A DNA stretch of 64,000 nt from Prevotella dentasini JCM 15908 (lineage in GTDB: Bacteria > Bacteroidota > Bacteroidia > Bacteroidales > Bacteroidaceae): the NCBI RefSeq assembly GCF_000614065.1, contig NZ_BAKG01000002.1, positions 62,001 through 126,000 of the forward strand. The letters are read 5' to 3'. Shown here in pieces: positions 10,802-20,277 of the stretch. The number at the start of each line of letters is the position of its first letter. Position 1 is the stretch's first letter. Made by a program: the position numbers and the translations under genes. The notes below the pieces were generated by a model. The model was given only the letters and a program-made list of their open reading frames with translations, was not told where the DNA came from and did no database searches.

Positions 10802-10978
10802 ATGGCAACAATTAAGATAAAGCAGATAAAGAGCCGCATCAATGCTCCGAAGGATCAGAAAGCAACTCTTCTTGCCTTGGGTCTTCACAAGATAGCTCAG
10901 GTTGTTGAGGTAGAGGATACTCCAAGCAGCCGTGGTATGATCCGCAAGGTACATCATCTGGTATCAGTAATTGATTAA
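10802..10978 (+). CDS. rpmD: 50S ribosomal protein L30
   Basis: Small protein of 58 residues, the usual length. Translation gives MATIKIKQIKSRINAPKDQ... and ends ...RGMIRKVHHLVSVID, the conserved ferredoxin-like L30 fold. It fills the gap between rpsE and rplO exactly where L30 is expected, and an aaggagat Shine-Dalgarno-like sequence lies upstream. Confidence 0.96.
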   Translation: MATIKIKQIKSRINAPKDQKATLLALGLHKIAQVVEVEDTPSSRGMIRKVHHLVSVID

Positions 10979-11005
10979 TTAATCTTTATAAAGGAAACAA
11001 TAATT

Positions 11006-11452
11006 ATGAAATTAAATAATTTGAAACCAGCTGCTGGCTCTACACATTCGCGTCGTCGTATTGGCCGTGGTCCCGGTTCGGGACTTGGTGGTACTTCTAC
11101 CCGTGGACACAAGGGTGCTAAGGCTCGCTCTGGCTATAAGAGAAAGATAGGTTTCGAAGGTGGTCAGATGCCGCTCCAGCGTCGTATACCGAAGGCTGGC
11201 TTCAAGAATATCAACCATAAGGAATACTATGCTGTAAACCTTTCTACTCTTCAGGAACTTGCAGAGAAGAAGAACCTTACCAAGATTGGCATTGCCGAGT
11301 TAGTGGCAGCTGGTCTGACTAATGGCAAGGAACTCGTCAAGATTCTTGGTAAGGGTGAACTGAAGGCAAAGGTTGATGTAGAAGCTAATGCTTTCTCAAA
11401 GACTGCCGAAGAAGCTATCAAGGCAGTAGGTGGTAACACAACTATAATCTAA
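11006..11452 (+). CDS. rplO: 50S ribosomal protein L15
   Basis: Late-assembly protein of 148 residues. It begins MKLNNLKPAAGSTHSRRRIGRGPGSGLGGTS; the glycine/arginine-rich extended N-terminus (to about residue 60) is characteristic. It lies 4 bases before secY. Confidence 0.97.
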   Translation: MKLNNLKPAAGSTHSRRRIGRGPGSGLGGTSTRGHKGAKARSGYKRKIGFEGGQMPLQRRIPKAGFKNINHKEYYAVNLSTLQELAEKKNLTKIGIAELVAAGLTNGKELVKILGKGELKAKVDVEANAFSKTAEEAIKAVGGNTTII

Positions 11453-11456
11453 GTTA

Positions 11457-12797
11457 ATGAAAAAGTTTATTGAGACACTGAAGAACTGTTGGAAGATTGA
11501 GGATTTGCGTCAGCGACTCCTTATCACCATTCTGTTTACGGCTATTTACCGATTTGGCTCGTTCGTTGTACTTCCCGGTATAAATCCGAACCAGCTTGAG
11601 AAATTGCAGTCACAGACGGCTGGCGGCCTTATGTCGCTGTTGGACATGTTCTCCGGTGGTGCATTTTCCCATGCGTCTATTTTTGCATTAGGAATTATGC
11701 CATACATCTCAGCTTCAATCGTTATGCAGCTTCTCGCCATCGCTGTACCTTATTTCCAAAAGATGCAGCGAGAGGGTGAGAGCGGGCACAAGAAGATTAA
11801 CTGGTATACGCGTAGCCTGACAGTATTTATTCTGTTCTTTCAGGCGCCGTCCTACTTGTTTAATCTGAAAGCAACGTCGGCTGCTGCCCTTGCTACGGGC
11901 ATCAGCTGGACGGGCTTCATGATTCCAGCGGCAATTATACTTGCTGCTGGTTCAATGTTTATCTTGTGGCTCGGTGAGCGCATTACCGATAAGGGAGTAG
12001 GTAATGGTATATCTCTGATTATCATGATTGGCATTATTGCCCGTCTTCCACAGGCTTTCTTCCAAGAAATCAGCAGTAGATTTACTGCTATCTCTGGTGG
12101 TGGTATTGTGATGTTCATCATTGAGATTATCATCCTTTATGCAGTTGTATGTGCCTCTATTCTCCTGACGCAAGGTACTCGCAAGGTTCCTGTTCAGTAT
12201 GCAAAGAGAGTTGTCGGCAATAAGCAATATGGTGGTGCACGTCAGTACATTCCGTTGAAGCTGTTTGCTGCTAACGTAATGCCTATTATCTTTGCTCAGG
12301 CATTGATGTTTATTCCGTTGGCCATCGTACAGTATTCTACCGACAATGCAAGTCCCGTTCTTCAGTCCCTGATGAATACAAAGAGCTTGCTGTATAATTC
12401 GGTTTATGTAATCCTTGTGATTGCGTTTACCTATTTCTATACAGCCATCACGCTCAATCCTACTCAGATGGCAGAAGATATGAAGCGTAATAATGGTTTC
12501 ATTCCGGGTGTTAAGCCGGGTAAGGATACTGCTGAGTACATTGATACGGTTATGTCCCGTATTACTGGCCCGGGTTCTCTTTTTATAGCTTTTATTGCGA
12601 TAATGCCGGCCTTGGTTGGTTGGCTCAATGTTCAGGATGCGTTTGGTCAGTTCTTCGGTGGAACCTCCTTGCTGATTCTCGTCGGTGTTGTCATTGACAC
12701 GCTTCAGCAGATAGAGTCTCACATGATGATGCGCCATTACGACGGTCTCTTGAACTCTGGGCATACCCGTGGCGGTAACGGCGTTGCTGCTTATTAA
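11457..12797 (+). CDS. secY: Protein translocase subunit SecY
   Basis: Central pore of the Sec translocon in the inner membrane, 446 residues with about ten hydrophobic helices. Recognisable segments are the N-terminal cytosolic helix (IETLKNCWKIEDLRQRLLITI), the plug/TM2 region (GGAFSHASIFALGIMPYISASIVMQLL), the cytosolic loop with PVQYAKRV, and GFIPGVKPGKDTAEYI before the last helices. It is in its conserved place between rplO and map. Confidence 0.97.
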   Translation: MKKFIETLKNCWKIEDLRQRLLITILFTAIYRFGSFVVLPGINPNQLEKLQSQTAGGLMSLLDMFSGGAFSHASIFALGIMPYISASIVMQLLAIAVPYFQKMQREGESGHKKINWYTRSLTVFILFFQAPSYLFNLKATSAAALATGISWTGFMIPAAIILAAGSMFILWLGERITDKGVGNGISLIIMIGIIARLPQAFFQEISSRFTAISGGGIVMFIIEIIILYAVVCASILLTQGTRKVPVQYAKRVVGNKQYGGARQYIPLKLFAANVMPIIFAQALMFIPLAIVQYSTDNASPVLQSLMNTKSLLYNSVYVILVIAFTYFYTAITLNPTQMAEDMKRNNGFIPGVKPGKDTAEYIDTVMSRITGPGSLFIAFIAIMPALVGWLNVQDAFGQFFGGTSLLILVGVVIDTLQQIESHMMMRHYDGLLNSGHTRGGNGVAAY

Positions 12798-12812
12798 TCT
12801 TTTTCTTGAGAA

Positions 12813-13613
12813 ATGAATATATTTCTGAAGACTGAAGATGAAATCGATTTAATGCGAAAGGCCAACCATCTTGTAGGCAGAACGCTTGCGGAGGTTGGCC
12901 GTCACATAAAACCGGGGGTATCAACTTTAGAGTTGGACAGAATTGCCGAGGAGTTTATTCGCGACAATGGAGCTGTCCCCACTTTCAAGGGATTCCCCAA
13001 TCCGTATGGCGGTCCGTTTCCCGGTAGTATTTGTACTTCGGTTAACGATATTGTAGTTCATGGTGTCCCAAGCGACAAAGTCATTCTGAAAGAGGGCGAT
13101 ATTATCTCAGTTGACTGCGGCACATTACTGGATGGTTTCAATGGCGACAGCTGCTACACATTTTGTGTAGGCGAAGTTGCCCCAGAAGTAATGAAGTTGC
13201 TCCAGACGACGAAAGAGTCTCTCTATAAGGGTATTGAGGCAGCGCAAGCTGGTCATCACGTTGGCGACATCGGGTCGGCTGTCCAAGACTATTGTGAGGC
13301 TGAGGGCTATGGTGTTGTACGTGAACTTACAGGGCACGGGATAGGACGCGACATGCACGAGGATCCACAGATTCCCAATTATGGGCGACGTGGCAATGGC
13401 ACCATGCTTAAAGCAGGTATGTGTATAGCCATAGAGCCTATGATTACGATGGGAGACCGTAAGATTGCGATGTTGCAAGACAGGTGGAGTATCATCACTT
13501 GCGACCGAAAGCCTGCAGCTCATTTTGAGCATACCATCGCCATCCGCAAGGGAAAGGCTGAGATTCTCTCTTCGTTTGAGGAAGTAGAACATTTAGAAGG
13601 ACAAAATTTTTAA
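12813..13613 (+). CDS. map: Methionine aminopeptidase, type I
   Basis: Removes the initiator methionine from nascent proteins. 266 residues of the pita-bread fold. Metal ligands are visible as the two aspartates in [17 protein letters not shown], the histidine in [14 protein letters not shown], and the glutamates in IAIEPMI and FEHTIAI. It stands between secY and infA, a common arrangement. Confidence 0.97.
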   Translation: MNIFLKTEDEIDLMRKANHLVGRTLAEVGRHIKPGVSTLELDRIAEEFIRDNGAVPTFKGFPNPYGGPFPGSICTSVNDIVVHGVPSDKVILKEGDIISVDCGTLLDGFNGDSCYTFCVGEVAPEVMKLLQTTKESLYKGIEAAQAGHHVGDIGSAVQDYCEAEGYGVVRELTGHGIGRDMHEDPQIPNYGRRGNGTMLKAGMCIAIEPMITMGDRKIAMLQDRWSIITCDRKPAAHFEHTIAIRKGKAEILSSFEEVEHLEGQNF

Positions 13614-13619
13614 GACAAT

Positions 13620-13837
13620 ATGGCAAAGCAATCTGCAATAGAGCAGGACGGAATCATCATGGAGCACTTTCCAATGCCATGTTCCGTGTAGAGTTGGAGA
13701 ATGGTGTGGACATTACCGCCCATATTTCTGGCAAGATGAGAATGCATTACATCAAGATACTTCCGGGAGACAAGGTTAAGGTCGAGATGAGTCCCTATGA
13801 CTTGACAAAAGGCAGAATCGTTTTCAGATACAAATAA
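13620..13837 (+). CDS. infA: Translation initiation factor IF-1, frameshifted
   Basis: OB-fold factor that blocks the A site during initiation. The start [11 protein letters not shown] is followed by a stop after 23 codons in the starting frame. The remainder [30 protein letters not shown]...GRIVFRYK continues in the next frame. Restoring one G near 13,664 (gagcactt to gaggcactt) gives a 72-residue protein, exactly the family length. The gene is essential and single-copy in most bacteria, so the indel is probably an assembly error. Confidence 0.9.
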
Positions 13838-13850
13838 ACAACATAGAGAT

Positions 13851-13967
13851 ATGAAGACAAGAACATCATTAAAGAAGCGTACAGCAGACTGCAAAATTGT
13901 TCGTCGCAAGGGTCGTCTGTTCGTTATCAACAAGAAGAATCCTAAGTTCAAATTACGTCAAGGCTAA
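13851..13967 (+). CDS. rpmJ: 50S ribosomal protein L36, zinc-free form
   Basis: 38-residue protein: [21 protein letters not shown]...[12 protein letters not shown]. Only one of the four zinc ligands (CxxC...C...H) of classical L36 remains, so this is the zinc-independent type. It lies 13 bases after infA, its usual neighbour. Confidence 0.95.
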   Translation: MKTRTSLKKRTADCKIVRRKGRLFVINKKNPKFKLRQG

Positions 13968-14010
13968 AGTTAAAAAAGTGCAAATGGTAAGTGGAACGAT
14001 AAATTATGCT

Positions 14011-14018
14011 TACCTTTG
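14011..14018 (+). promoter_or_regulatory. Possible internal promoter (-7 box) before rpsM
   Basis: TACCTTTG matches the Bacteroidetes -7 consensus TAnnTTTG, in the 97-base gap between rpmJ and rpsM. The -33 element is weak. It could give the rpsM-rpsK-rpsD-rpoA-rplQ block separate expression. Confidence 0.35.
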
Positions 14019-14064
14019 TGCGCTTTTAGGCACGAACGTAACATTTTAATCAATTTTTCAATCA

Positions 14065-14444
14065 ATGGCAATAAGAATTGTTGGAGTAGATTTGCCCCAG
14101 AATAAGCGTGGCGAAATCGCATTGACCTATATCTATGGTATTGGTCGAAGTAGTTCAGCAAAGATATTGGATAAGGCCGGCATCAGCCGCGACTGAAGGT
14201 CAGCGAATGGTCTGACGATCAGGCTGCCAAAATCCGTGAAATTATCGGCGCTGAATTCAAAGTAGAAGGTGATCTCCGTTCAGAGATTCAGATGAACATC
14301 AAGCGTCTCATGGACATAGGTTGCTATCGTGGAGTTAGACATCGTAATGGTCTTCCTGTTCGCGGTCAGAGTACTAAGAACAATGCTCGTACCCGCAAGG
14401 GAAAGAAGAAGACTGTTGCTAATAAGAAAAAGGCTACTAAGTAA
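14065..14444 (+). CDS. rpsM: 30S ribosomal protein S13, frameshifted
   Basis: Head protein contacting the P-site tRNA. The first frame gives [20 protein letters not shown]...AGISRD and then a stop at 14,194. The rest ([17 protein letters not shown]...[26 protein letters not shown]) is one frame over. One C restored at about 14,193 (gactgaag to gacctgaag) yields a 126-residue protein, the normal length. Essential gene; probably an assembly error. Confidence 0.92.
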
Positions 14445-14533
14445 GATTTAGTTGAGAGTTGAGAGTTGGAGAGCGGGCACGAGTCCTTCCTCATTGACTT
14501 ATAGACTTGATACTGTTAGACTAAAAAAGAATT

Positions 14534-14923
14534 ATGGCAAAGAAAACAGCAACATCTAAGAAGAGAAATGTACGTGTTGACGCACTCGGTCAGCTTCACG
14601 TTCACAGTTCATTCAATAACATTATTGTATCTTTGGCTAACAACGAAGGTCAGGTTATTTCTTGGTCTTCAGCTGGTAAGATGGGATTCCGTGGATCAAA
14701 GAAGAACACTCCCTATGCTGCACAGATGGCAGCAGAGGATTGTGCTAAGGTAGCTTTCGATCTCGGTCTTCGCAAGGTTAAGGCATACGTAAAAGGTCCG
14801 GGTAACGGTCGTGAGAGCGCAATCCGTGCAGTGAACGCATCCGGTATTCAGGTTACTGAAATCGTTGACGTTACTCCGTTGCCACACAACGGCTGCCGTC
14901 CTCCTAAGCGTCGTCGTGTATAA
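14534..14923 (+). CDS. rpsK: 30S ribosomal protein S11
   Basis: Platform protein of 129 residues. Conserved blocks are [41 protein letters not shown], and the C-terminal [16 protein letters not shown]. The 89-base spacer before it contains a short gttgaga microrepeat near 14,452. Confidence 0.97.
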   Translation: MAKKTATSKKRNVRVDALGQLHVHSSFNNIIVSLANNEGQVISWSSAGKMGFRGSKKNTPYAAQMAAEDCAKVAFDLGLRKVKAYVKGPGNGRESAIRAVNASGIQVTEIVDVTPLPHNGCRPPKRRRV

Positions 14924-14960
14924 TCACATCTTATAACAATTAAAAGAATTCATATTAATT

Positions 14961-15569
14961 ATGGCAAGATACATTGGTCCAAAATCACGAATCGCCCGCC
15001 GCTTCGGTGAGCCTATCTTCGGTGCAGATAAGGTATTAGCTAAGAGAAACTTCCCTCCGGGGCAGCATGGCAACAACCGTCGCCGCAAGGTGTCTGAGTA
15101 TGGTGCTCAGCTCGCAGAGAAGCAGAAGGCTAAATATACTTACGGTGTATTGGAGCGTCAGTTCCGCAATATGTTCGACAAGGCTGCCAAGGCTGACGGT
15201 ATCACTGGTGAGGTGCTCCTTCAGAACCTCGAAAGCCGTCTGGACAACGTTGTGTTCCGTCTTGGTCTCGCTCCTACGCGTGCAGCTGCCCGTCAGCTCG
15301 TCAGCCACAAGCACATTGTCGTTAACGGTCAGGTGGTAAATATTGCTTCCTATCATGTTAAGACTGGTGATGTTGTTGGTGTACGCGAGAAGGCTAAGTC
15401 TCTCGAAGTTATCGAGGCTGCTCTTGCAGGTTTCAATCACAGCAAGTATCCTTGGATAGAGTGGGACGAGAACAGCAAGAGTGGCAAGTTCCTTCACAAG
15501 CCAGACCGTGCTGACATCCCCGAGAACATTAAGGAGCAGTTAATCGTTGAGTTGTACTCTAAACAATAA
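14961..15569 (+). CDS. rpsD: 30S ribosomal protein S4
   Basis: Primary 16S-binding assembly protein of 202 residues. It begins [21 protein letters not shown], without the zinc-type cysteine knuckle of some S4 proteins, and carries the S4 RNA-binding domain ([33 protein letters not shown]) at about residues 90-125. Confidence 0.97.
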   Translation: MARYIGPKSRIARRFGEPIFGADKVLAKRNFPPGQHGNNRRRKVSEYGAQLAEKQKAKYTYGVLERQFRNMFDKAAKADGITGEVLLQNLESRLDNVVFRLGLAPTRAAARQLVSHKHIVVNGQVVNIASYHVKTGDVVGVREKAKSLEVIEAALAGFNHSKYPWIEWDENSKSGKFLHKPDRADIPENIKEQLIVELYSKQ

Positions 15570-15581
15570 ATCATTAAATTA

Positions 15582-16580
15582 ATGGCGATATTAGCATTTC
15601 AAAAACCTGATAAAGTTGTGATGCTGGAGGCTAATGACCAGTTCGGCAAGTTCGAATTCCGTCCTCTTGAGCCTGGCTTCGGCGTTACCATCGGTAATGC
15701 GTTGCGCCGCATCCTCCTTTCATCGCTGGAGGGCTATGCTATCAATACCATCCGTATAGCTGGTGTTGAGCATGAATTTTCTTCAGTACCGGGTGTTAAG
15801 GAAGATGTTACCAACATCATCTTGAATCTCAAGCAAGTTCGATTCAAGCAAGTAGTAGAAGAATTCGAGAATGAGAAAGTTAGTATCACCGTAGAGAATT
15901 CCACCGAATTCAAAGCAGGTGATATCGGTAAGTACCTGACTGGATTTGAAGTGTTAAACCCTGATTTGGTGATTTGTCATTTAGACTCCAAGGCTTCGAT
16001 GCAGATAGACCTTACAATCAATAAGGGACGTGGTTATGTTCCTGCTGAGGAAAACCGTGAGTTCTGCACCGACGTGAATGTACTCCCAATCGATTCCATC
16101 TACACCCCAATACGTAACGTGAAGTATGCGGTTGAGCCGTATCGTGTCGAGCAAAAGACCGACTACGATAAACTCGTTCTTGAGGTTACGACCGATGGTT
16201 CCATCCACCCGAAAGATGCGCTGAAGGAAGCAGCAAAAATTCTTATCTATCACTTCATGTTGTTCTCCGACGAGAAGATTACGCTCGAGAATCCTGATCA
16301 GGAGGGCAACCAAGAGTTTGACGAGGAAGTGCTGCACATGCGCCAGTTGCTTAAGACTAAGCTCACTGATTCAAGTCTTAACCTTAGTGTCCGCGCTCTC
16401 AACTGCCTCAAGGCTGCTGATGTAGAGACACTTGGCGACTTGGTACAGTACAACAAGACTGACCTCCTGAAGTTCCGCAACTTCGGTAAGAAATCGCTCT
16501 CTGAGCTTGATGATTTGCTCGAGAGTCTGAATCTGTCGTTTGGAACCGACATTACAAAGTATAAACTGGACAAGGAATAA
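15582..16580 (+). CDS. rpoA: DNA-directed RNA polymerase subunit alpha
   Basis: 332 residues. The N-terminal assembly domain has the [25 protein letters not shown] block; an acidic linker around residue 245 ([13 protein letters not shown]) leads to the C-terminal domain ([23 protein letters not shown]...[19 protein letters not shown]), which binds UP elements and activators. It starts 12 bases after rpsD. Confidence 0.97.
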   Translation: MAILAFQKPDKVVMLEANDQFGKFEFRPLEPGFGVTIGNALRRILLSSLEGYAINTIRIAGVEHEFSSVPGVKEDVTNIILNLKQVRFKQVVEEFENEKVSITVENSTEFKAGDIGKYLTGFEVLNPDLVICHLDSKASMQIDLTINKGRGYVPAEENREFCTDVNVLPIDSIYTPIRNVKYAVEPYRVEQKTDYDKLVLEVTTDGSIHPKDALKEAAKILIYHFMLFSDEKITLENPDQEGNQEFDEEVLHMRQLLKTKLTDSSLNLSVRALNCLKAADVETLGDLVQYNKTDLLKFRNFGKKSLSELDDLLESLNLSFGTDITKYKLDKE

Positions 16581-16642
16581 GAGTTGACAAGTCTGCAAGT
16601 CAGACGAGTTGACAGGTTTGTCCACAACAAGTTAAAAACAAA

Positions 16643-17131
16643 ATGAGACATAATAAGAAATTCAACCATTTGGGTCGTACTGCCGATCATCGTGCAGCCA
16701 TGCTCGCTAACATGGCCATATCGCTGATTCAGCACAAAAGAATCACTACGACCCTCGCAAAGGCCAAGGCTCTGAAGAAGTATGTAGAGCCGCTGATTAC
16801 CAAGGCAAAGGAAGATACAACCAACTCTCGTCGTGTTGTTTTCCGCTATTTGCAGGATAAGAGAGCGGTTACTGAACTCTTCAAGGAGATTTCTGTCAAG
16901 GTAGCTGACCGTCCGGGTGGCTATACTCGCGTTATCAAGCTCGGAACCCGTCAGGGCGACGCTGCCCCTATCGCTTTCATCGAGTTGGTAGACTACGATG
17001 AGAACATGGCAAAGACTCCGAAGGCTGAAGCCAAGAAAACTCGCCGTAGCCGTCGTCCGGCTAAGAAGGCAGCAGAGACTGAAGCTCCAGCAGCTGAAGC
17101 ACCTGTAGCTGAAGAGGCAAAGGCTGAATAA
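16643..17131 (+). CDS. rplQ: 50S ribosomal protein L17 with Ala/Lys-rich tail
   Basis: 162 residues: a normal L17 core ([29 protein letters not shown] ... to about 120) followed by a low-complexity tail rich in K, A, E and P ([22 protein letters not shown]), longer than the E. coli protein. Last gene of the cluster. The preceding 62-base spacer contains repeated gagttgaca blocks. Confidence 0.95.
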   Translation: MRHNKKFNHLGRTADHRAAMLANMAISLIQHKRITTTLAKAKALKKYVEPLITKAKEDTTNSRRVVFRYLQDKRAVTELFKEISVKVADRPGGYTRVIKLGTRQGDAAPIAFIELVDYDENMAKTPKAEAKKTRRSRRPAKKAAETEAPAAEAPVAEEAKAE

Positions 17132-17159
17132 TTCGCAAGTAATATCTCTATCAATAAGG

Positions 17160-17191
17160 AACTCCCGGCACTTTTGTGTCGGGAGTTTTTT
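17160..17191 (+). terminator. Rho-independent terminator of the ribosomal cluster
   Basis: aactcccggcac and gtgtcgggagtt form a 12-bp stem (17160-17171 with 17176-17187, one G-T pair) with a tttt loop, followed directly by a run of T. This is one of the clearest terminators in the window. Confidence 0.9.
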
Positions 17192-17520
17192 AGTGCTCTA
17201 ACCTTAGATGGTGAATCTTCATCTTATGACTATGAGAACTTGAAAGTGCATCAAGCCCCTTTTCTTATTATTAGTTTTCAAATACAAAGATAATAAAATT
17301 GGGGACTTATATACTTTTATAGGACAGAGCCTGAAGTTAGCCATATTCTCGTATGCGCAAATGAGGATAAATAATTATTTTCGCAAAATCTGCTAAGGTT
17401 AGGGTAATTATTTGTAATTTTGTAAATTCAAATGTCTTTACTAATTTACAGGCTATATTATCTAATGTGTGGTTATCATACATTGTGAAAATGGCTATAA
17501 TGTAAGTGAAACTTTCAATA
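17192..17520. other. Intergenic boundary between ribosomal cluster and restriction-modification genes
   Basis: No gene seen. AT-rich. CTAACCTTAG at 17198-17207 and its exact reverse complement CTAAGGTTAG at 17393-17402 bracket 185 bases. A TAnnTTTG-type box (TAATTTTG, 17415-17422) about 100 bases before the methyltransferase start is a candidate promoter with a poor -33 element. Confidence 0.4.
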
Positions 17521-18519
17521 ATGCATAATTTACCTCAACATCCCCAACTTAATGTATTCGAAGGCTTTGCTGGTTATGGGGGGGCTTCTTTTGGATTAAT
17601 CCGGGCAGGAATAAACCATAATGTAGTTGGCTTTTCCGAAGTCGATGCTGATGCGGTTGAATTATATAGGTACAATTTCCCTAATGTGCATAATTTTGGA
17701 GATATAACCCAAATTGATGCAGAAAGTCCAGATTTTCCAGATTTTGATTTGTTTACCGGGGGATTTCCATGTCAACCTTTTTCTACTGTCGGCAAAAGAC
17801 AAGGTCAAGACGATGAACGTGGACGAGGTACGCTATTTGGAGATATTGTAAGAGTCTGTGAAGCGAAACATCCAAGTTATGTCCTTCTTGAAAATGTAAA
17901 AGGCTTAAAGACTGGGAAGATGAAAGCCACATTTGAGGTCATATTGGACGAACTTCATAGAATAGGCTATGATACTCGTTATGCAGTTCTAAATTCAAAA
18001 GATTATGGTATTCCTCAAACGAGGGAGAGGTTGTGGATATTTGGATTCTTGGGACAACTTCCTGAAGATTTCGAGTTAGAGCCTCCTCATCAACCATTAT
18101 ATGGATATTTGGCAGACTTCCTTGACAGGCATCCTGCTGCTGATTTGTATAAAACGCAGGCACAAATAGATAGGATTCACGAAATACATCATAATGATAC
18201 TTTTGATGTAGACGAACCCTTGTGCTATGACATTTACAATCGTAAAATCCGAACCGATAGGCTAAGTATGACAATAACTCCGCCTGAACATAATGTTATT
18301 AGGATTATTGAGCCTATGATTGATGGTAAAGAGCGGTTTAGAAAATTATCTCTTGATGAACATTTTCGACTGATGGGTTTTCGTTTGGATGACGAGGAAC
18401 GGGAAATCCTATTCCCTCCAACGCAGAATTACACGAGATTAGGCCGGCGTGCAGGTAATGGATGGGATGTCAATCTTGTTGGAATATTATTAAATCACAT
18501 CTTTTGGCAGTTGTTATGA
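17521..18519 (+). CDS. DNA (cytosine-5) methyltransferase
   Basis: Transfers a methyl group from SAM to C5 of cytosine. 332 residues from the ATG at 17,521; a GTG 15 bases upstream is an alternative start. Motifs in order: I FEGFAGYGG (residues 13-21, SAM binding), IV GGFPCQPFS with catalytic Cys84, VI ENV (124-126), VIII QTRERLW, IX RKLSLDEHFRLMGF, X GNGWDVNLVG. The target-recognition region between VIII and IX is short, as in single-specificity enzymes. Composition is clearly more AT-rich than most flanking non-ribosomal genes. Its stop overlaps the start of the McrB-like gene (ATGA at 18516-18519), so it is the modification arm of a coupled restriction system. The recognition sequence cannot be told from the sequence. 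Confidence 0.93.
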   Translation: MHNLPQHPQLNVFEGFAGYGGASFGLIRAGINHNVVGFSEVDADAVELYRYNFPNVHNFGDITQIDAESPDFPDFDLFTGGFPCQPFSTVGKRQGQDDERGRGTLFGDIVRVCEAKHPSYVLLENVKGLKTGKMKATFEVILDELHRIGYDTRYAVLNSKDYGIPQTRERLWIFGFLGQLPEDFELEPPHQPLYGYLADFLDRHPAADLYKTQAQIDRIHEIHHNDTFDVDEPLCYDIYNRKIRTDRLSMTITPPEHNVIRIIEPMIDGKERFRKLSLDEHFRLMGFRLDDEEREILFPPTQNYTRLGRRAGNGWDVNLVGILLNHIFWQLL

Positions 18520-20273
18520 GAATAGATATTACATCTTTGTGCTTTGGTTTTAAGATTACCAAAGAAAACGATAGTGGTACTCCTGCTTGGGCTACTTCGA
18601 TAGGGCAGGCTCCTAAAGGAGTATGTTATATAGAAACATCACGCCCGGGGTTGGATAATCTTGTTTATGGCATGATGTATAATGCCCATTCGGATTTTTC
18701 AGAGCTAAAGGTTAGGGGGATTCCCGGTATTGAAAAGAAAGAAGAGCCTCGAGGAGACAGAGAACGTATGATGTTTTCTGTTTTCAAGCGTGTTTTTGTC
18801 AATGGCAAATTGGTTGATGGCTGGTACACCCTTACTTATGAACGAGAGAATACCGAAAGCCACAAGAACAGAATACATATTTGCTATGCAAAATATATTA
18901 CCTATAAAGGACATTCTAATAAAGAAACCTTGCGTAATATGGCACAGGTTTTGGAATGTACAGAGGATGCTTGTTGGTTTGTTACAGATATATCAGTAGT
19001 AGACCAGACAGAATTACATTTTACTGCGATTGTCGTAAATCCGTATAAGAACGAAGTTTATAGTAGTTCGCAAGTAAGAAAACAGGTTTGGGAAGCATTA
19101 GTTCCTGATTTACATGTACCGAATGTAATCAATCCTACTTACCGCCCCTATATCACTGCAGCCAAGTCCAAGCCTTTCCTGTTGCTTGCCGGCATATCCG
19201 GCACGGGCAAGAGCCGTATAGTCAGGGAGTTGGCAAGGGCCTGCTGGGACATGGATTCGGAAGAGTATAGTGCGCAGAATCTGCGGAACTTCGAGATTGT
19301 GCAGGTGAAGCCGAACTGGCACGATTCCAGTGAGCTGATAGGATATGTAAGCAGGGTGGGTGTGAAGCCCTCCTTTGTGGCAGGCGACTTCCTGAAATTT
19401 GTTGCCAAGGCGTGGGAAAATCCTGATATTCCCCATTTCCTCTGCCTTGACGAGATGAACCTTGCGCCCGTAGAGCAATATTTTGCTGAATATCTCAGCG
19501 TAATAGAGTCGCGCCGGAGACATGAGGACGGAACGGTAAAGACCGACCCGATACTGAAGAAAAACAAGGAAGACTGGTACAGGGTGTTGACCGACGAACT
19601 GACAACAAGCGGAGAACTCCGTATGCAGTTCCTCAACGAGGGGATAACCCTGCCTGAAAACCTTATCGTTGTGGGAACGGTTAATATGGACGAAACCACT
19701 TTCTCGTTCTCGCGGAAAGTGCTCGACCGTGCCATGACCATCGAGATGAACAAGGTTGACCTGACCAGCGGACTTGCTAACCGTTTTGAGCCTATAGGTA
19801 AATTGTCATGTGCCGAGCTTGTAGGAACTAAAGTTGAGGGAGTAGATGTCTACGAGGAAAACAGAGAAGTCTGCGACACCGTCATCGCCTACCTGCAAGC
19901 CGTAAACGACTGTCTGGACGGTACGCCTTTCAAGATAGGCTACCGCACGCGCAACGAATCCCTGCTCTATGTTGTCAATAATCTGCCCTATCGGAACGAT
20001 GGTGAGGAAGAGGGCGTGGTGATAGCCCGTGCGCTTGATGAGATAACCAACATGAAAATCCTCCCCCGTATTGAGGGCGACGAGACAAAGGTGAGCCGTG
20101 AGTTCCTCGCATCGCTTGGAGATACGATAGCCAACGGGTTGGAGAAGGTGTCGGGCAAGAAGTATGCCGACCATACTGCAAGTGATAATGATACGGTTCT
20201 GTCCATCTCGATGGCAAAGCTGACGGAGATGACCATCAGACTTGGCATGGGCTATACAAGCTTTTGGAGTTGA
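18516..20273 (+). CDS. McrB-like AAA+ restriction motor (LlaJI R1-type) with separate N-terminal domain
   Basis: 585 residues from the ATG overlapping the methyltransferase stop; an in-frame upstream ATG at 18,462 lies inside the methyltransferase and is less likely. Residues 1 to about 205 form a domain I do not recognise and which by position should be the DNA-recognition part. From about 220 comes an McrB-family AAA+ module: Walker A GISGTGKS (226-233), Walker B FLCLDEMN (D312, E313), and the McrB signature GTVNMDET (N390-D392), followed by the sensor region SRKVLDRAM. McrB proteins use GTP to translocate DNA with an McrC-type nuclease. The first 620 bases are AT-rich (about 35-37% GC in the two lines before 19,140), then GC jumps to about 57-62%: a mosaic gene. 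Confidence 0.88.
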   Translation: MRIDITSLCFGFKITKENDSGTPAWATSIGQAPKGVCYIETSRPGLDNLVYGMMYNAHSDFSELKVRGIPGIEKKEEPRGDRERMMFSVFKRVFVNGKLVDGWYTLTYERENTESHKNRIHICYAKYITYKGHSNKETLRNMAQVLECTEDACWFVTDISVVDQTELHFTAIVVNPYKNEVYSSSQVRKQVWEALVPDLHVPNVINPTYRPYITAAKSKPFLLLAGISGTGKSRIVRELARACWDMDSEEYSAQNLRNFEIVQVKPNWHDSSELIGYVSRVGVKPSFVAGDFLKFVAKAWENPDIPHFLCLDEMNLAPVEQYFAEYLSVIESRRRHEDGTVKTDPILKKNKEDWYRVLTDELTTSGELRMQFLNEGITLPENLIVVGTVNMDETTFSFSRKVLDRAMTIEMNKVDLTSGLANRFEPIGKLSCAELVGTKVEGVDVYEENREVCDTVIAYLQAVNDCLDGTPFKIGYRTRNESLLYVVNNLPYRNDGEEEGVVIARALDEITNMKILPRIEGDETKVSREFLASLGDTIANGLEKVSGKKYADHTASDNDTVLSISMAKLTEMTIRLGMGYTSFWS

Positions 20274-20277
20274 CGCT

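Noticed and set aside
13620..14444. infA and rpsM as true pseudogenes
   Set aside because: Both encode essential translation proteins; each needs only one base restored next to a short homopolymer to give the exact family length.
18462..18515. Upstream in-frame start for the McrB-like gene
   Set aside because: It would overlap the methyltransferase C-terminus by 58 bases; the ATGA overlap at 18,516 is the usual coupled arrangement.
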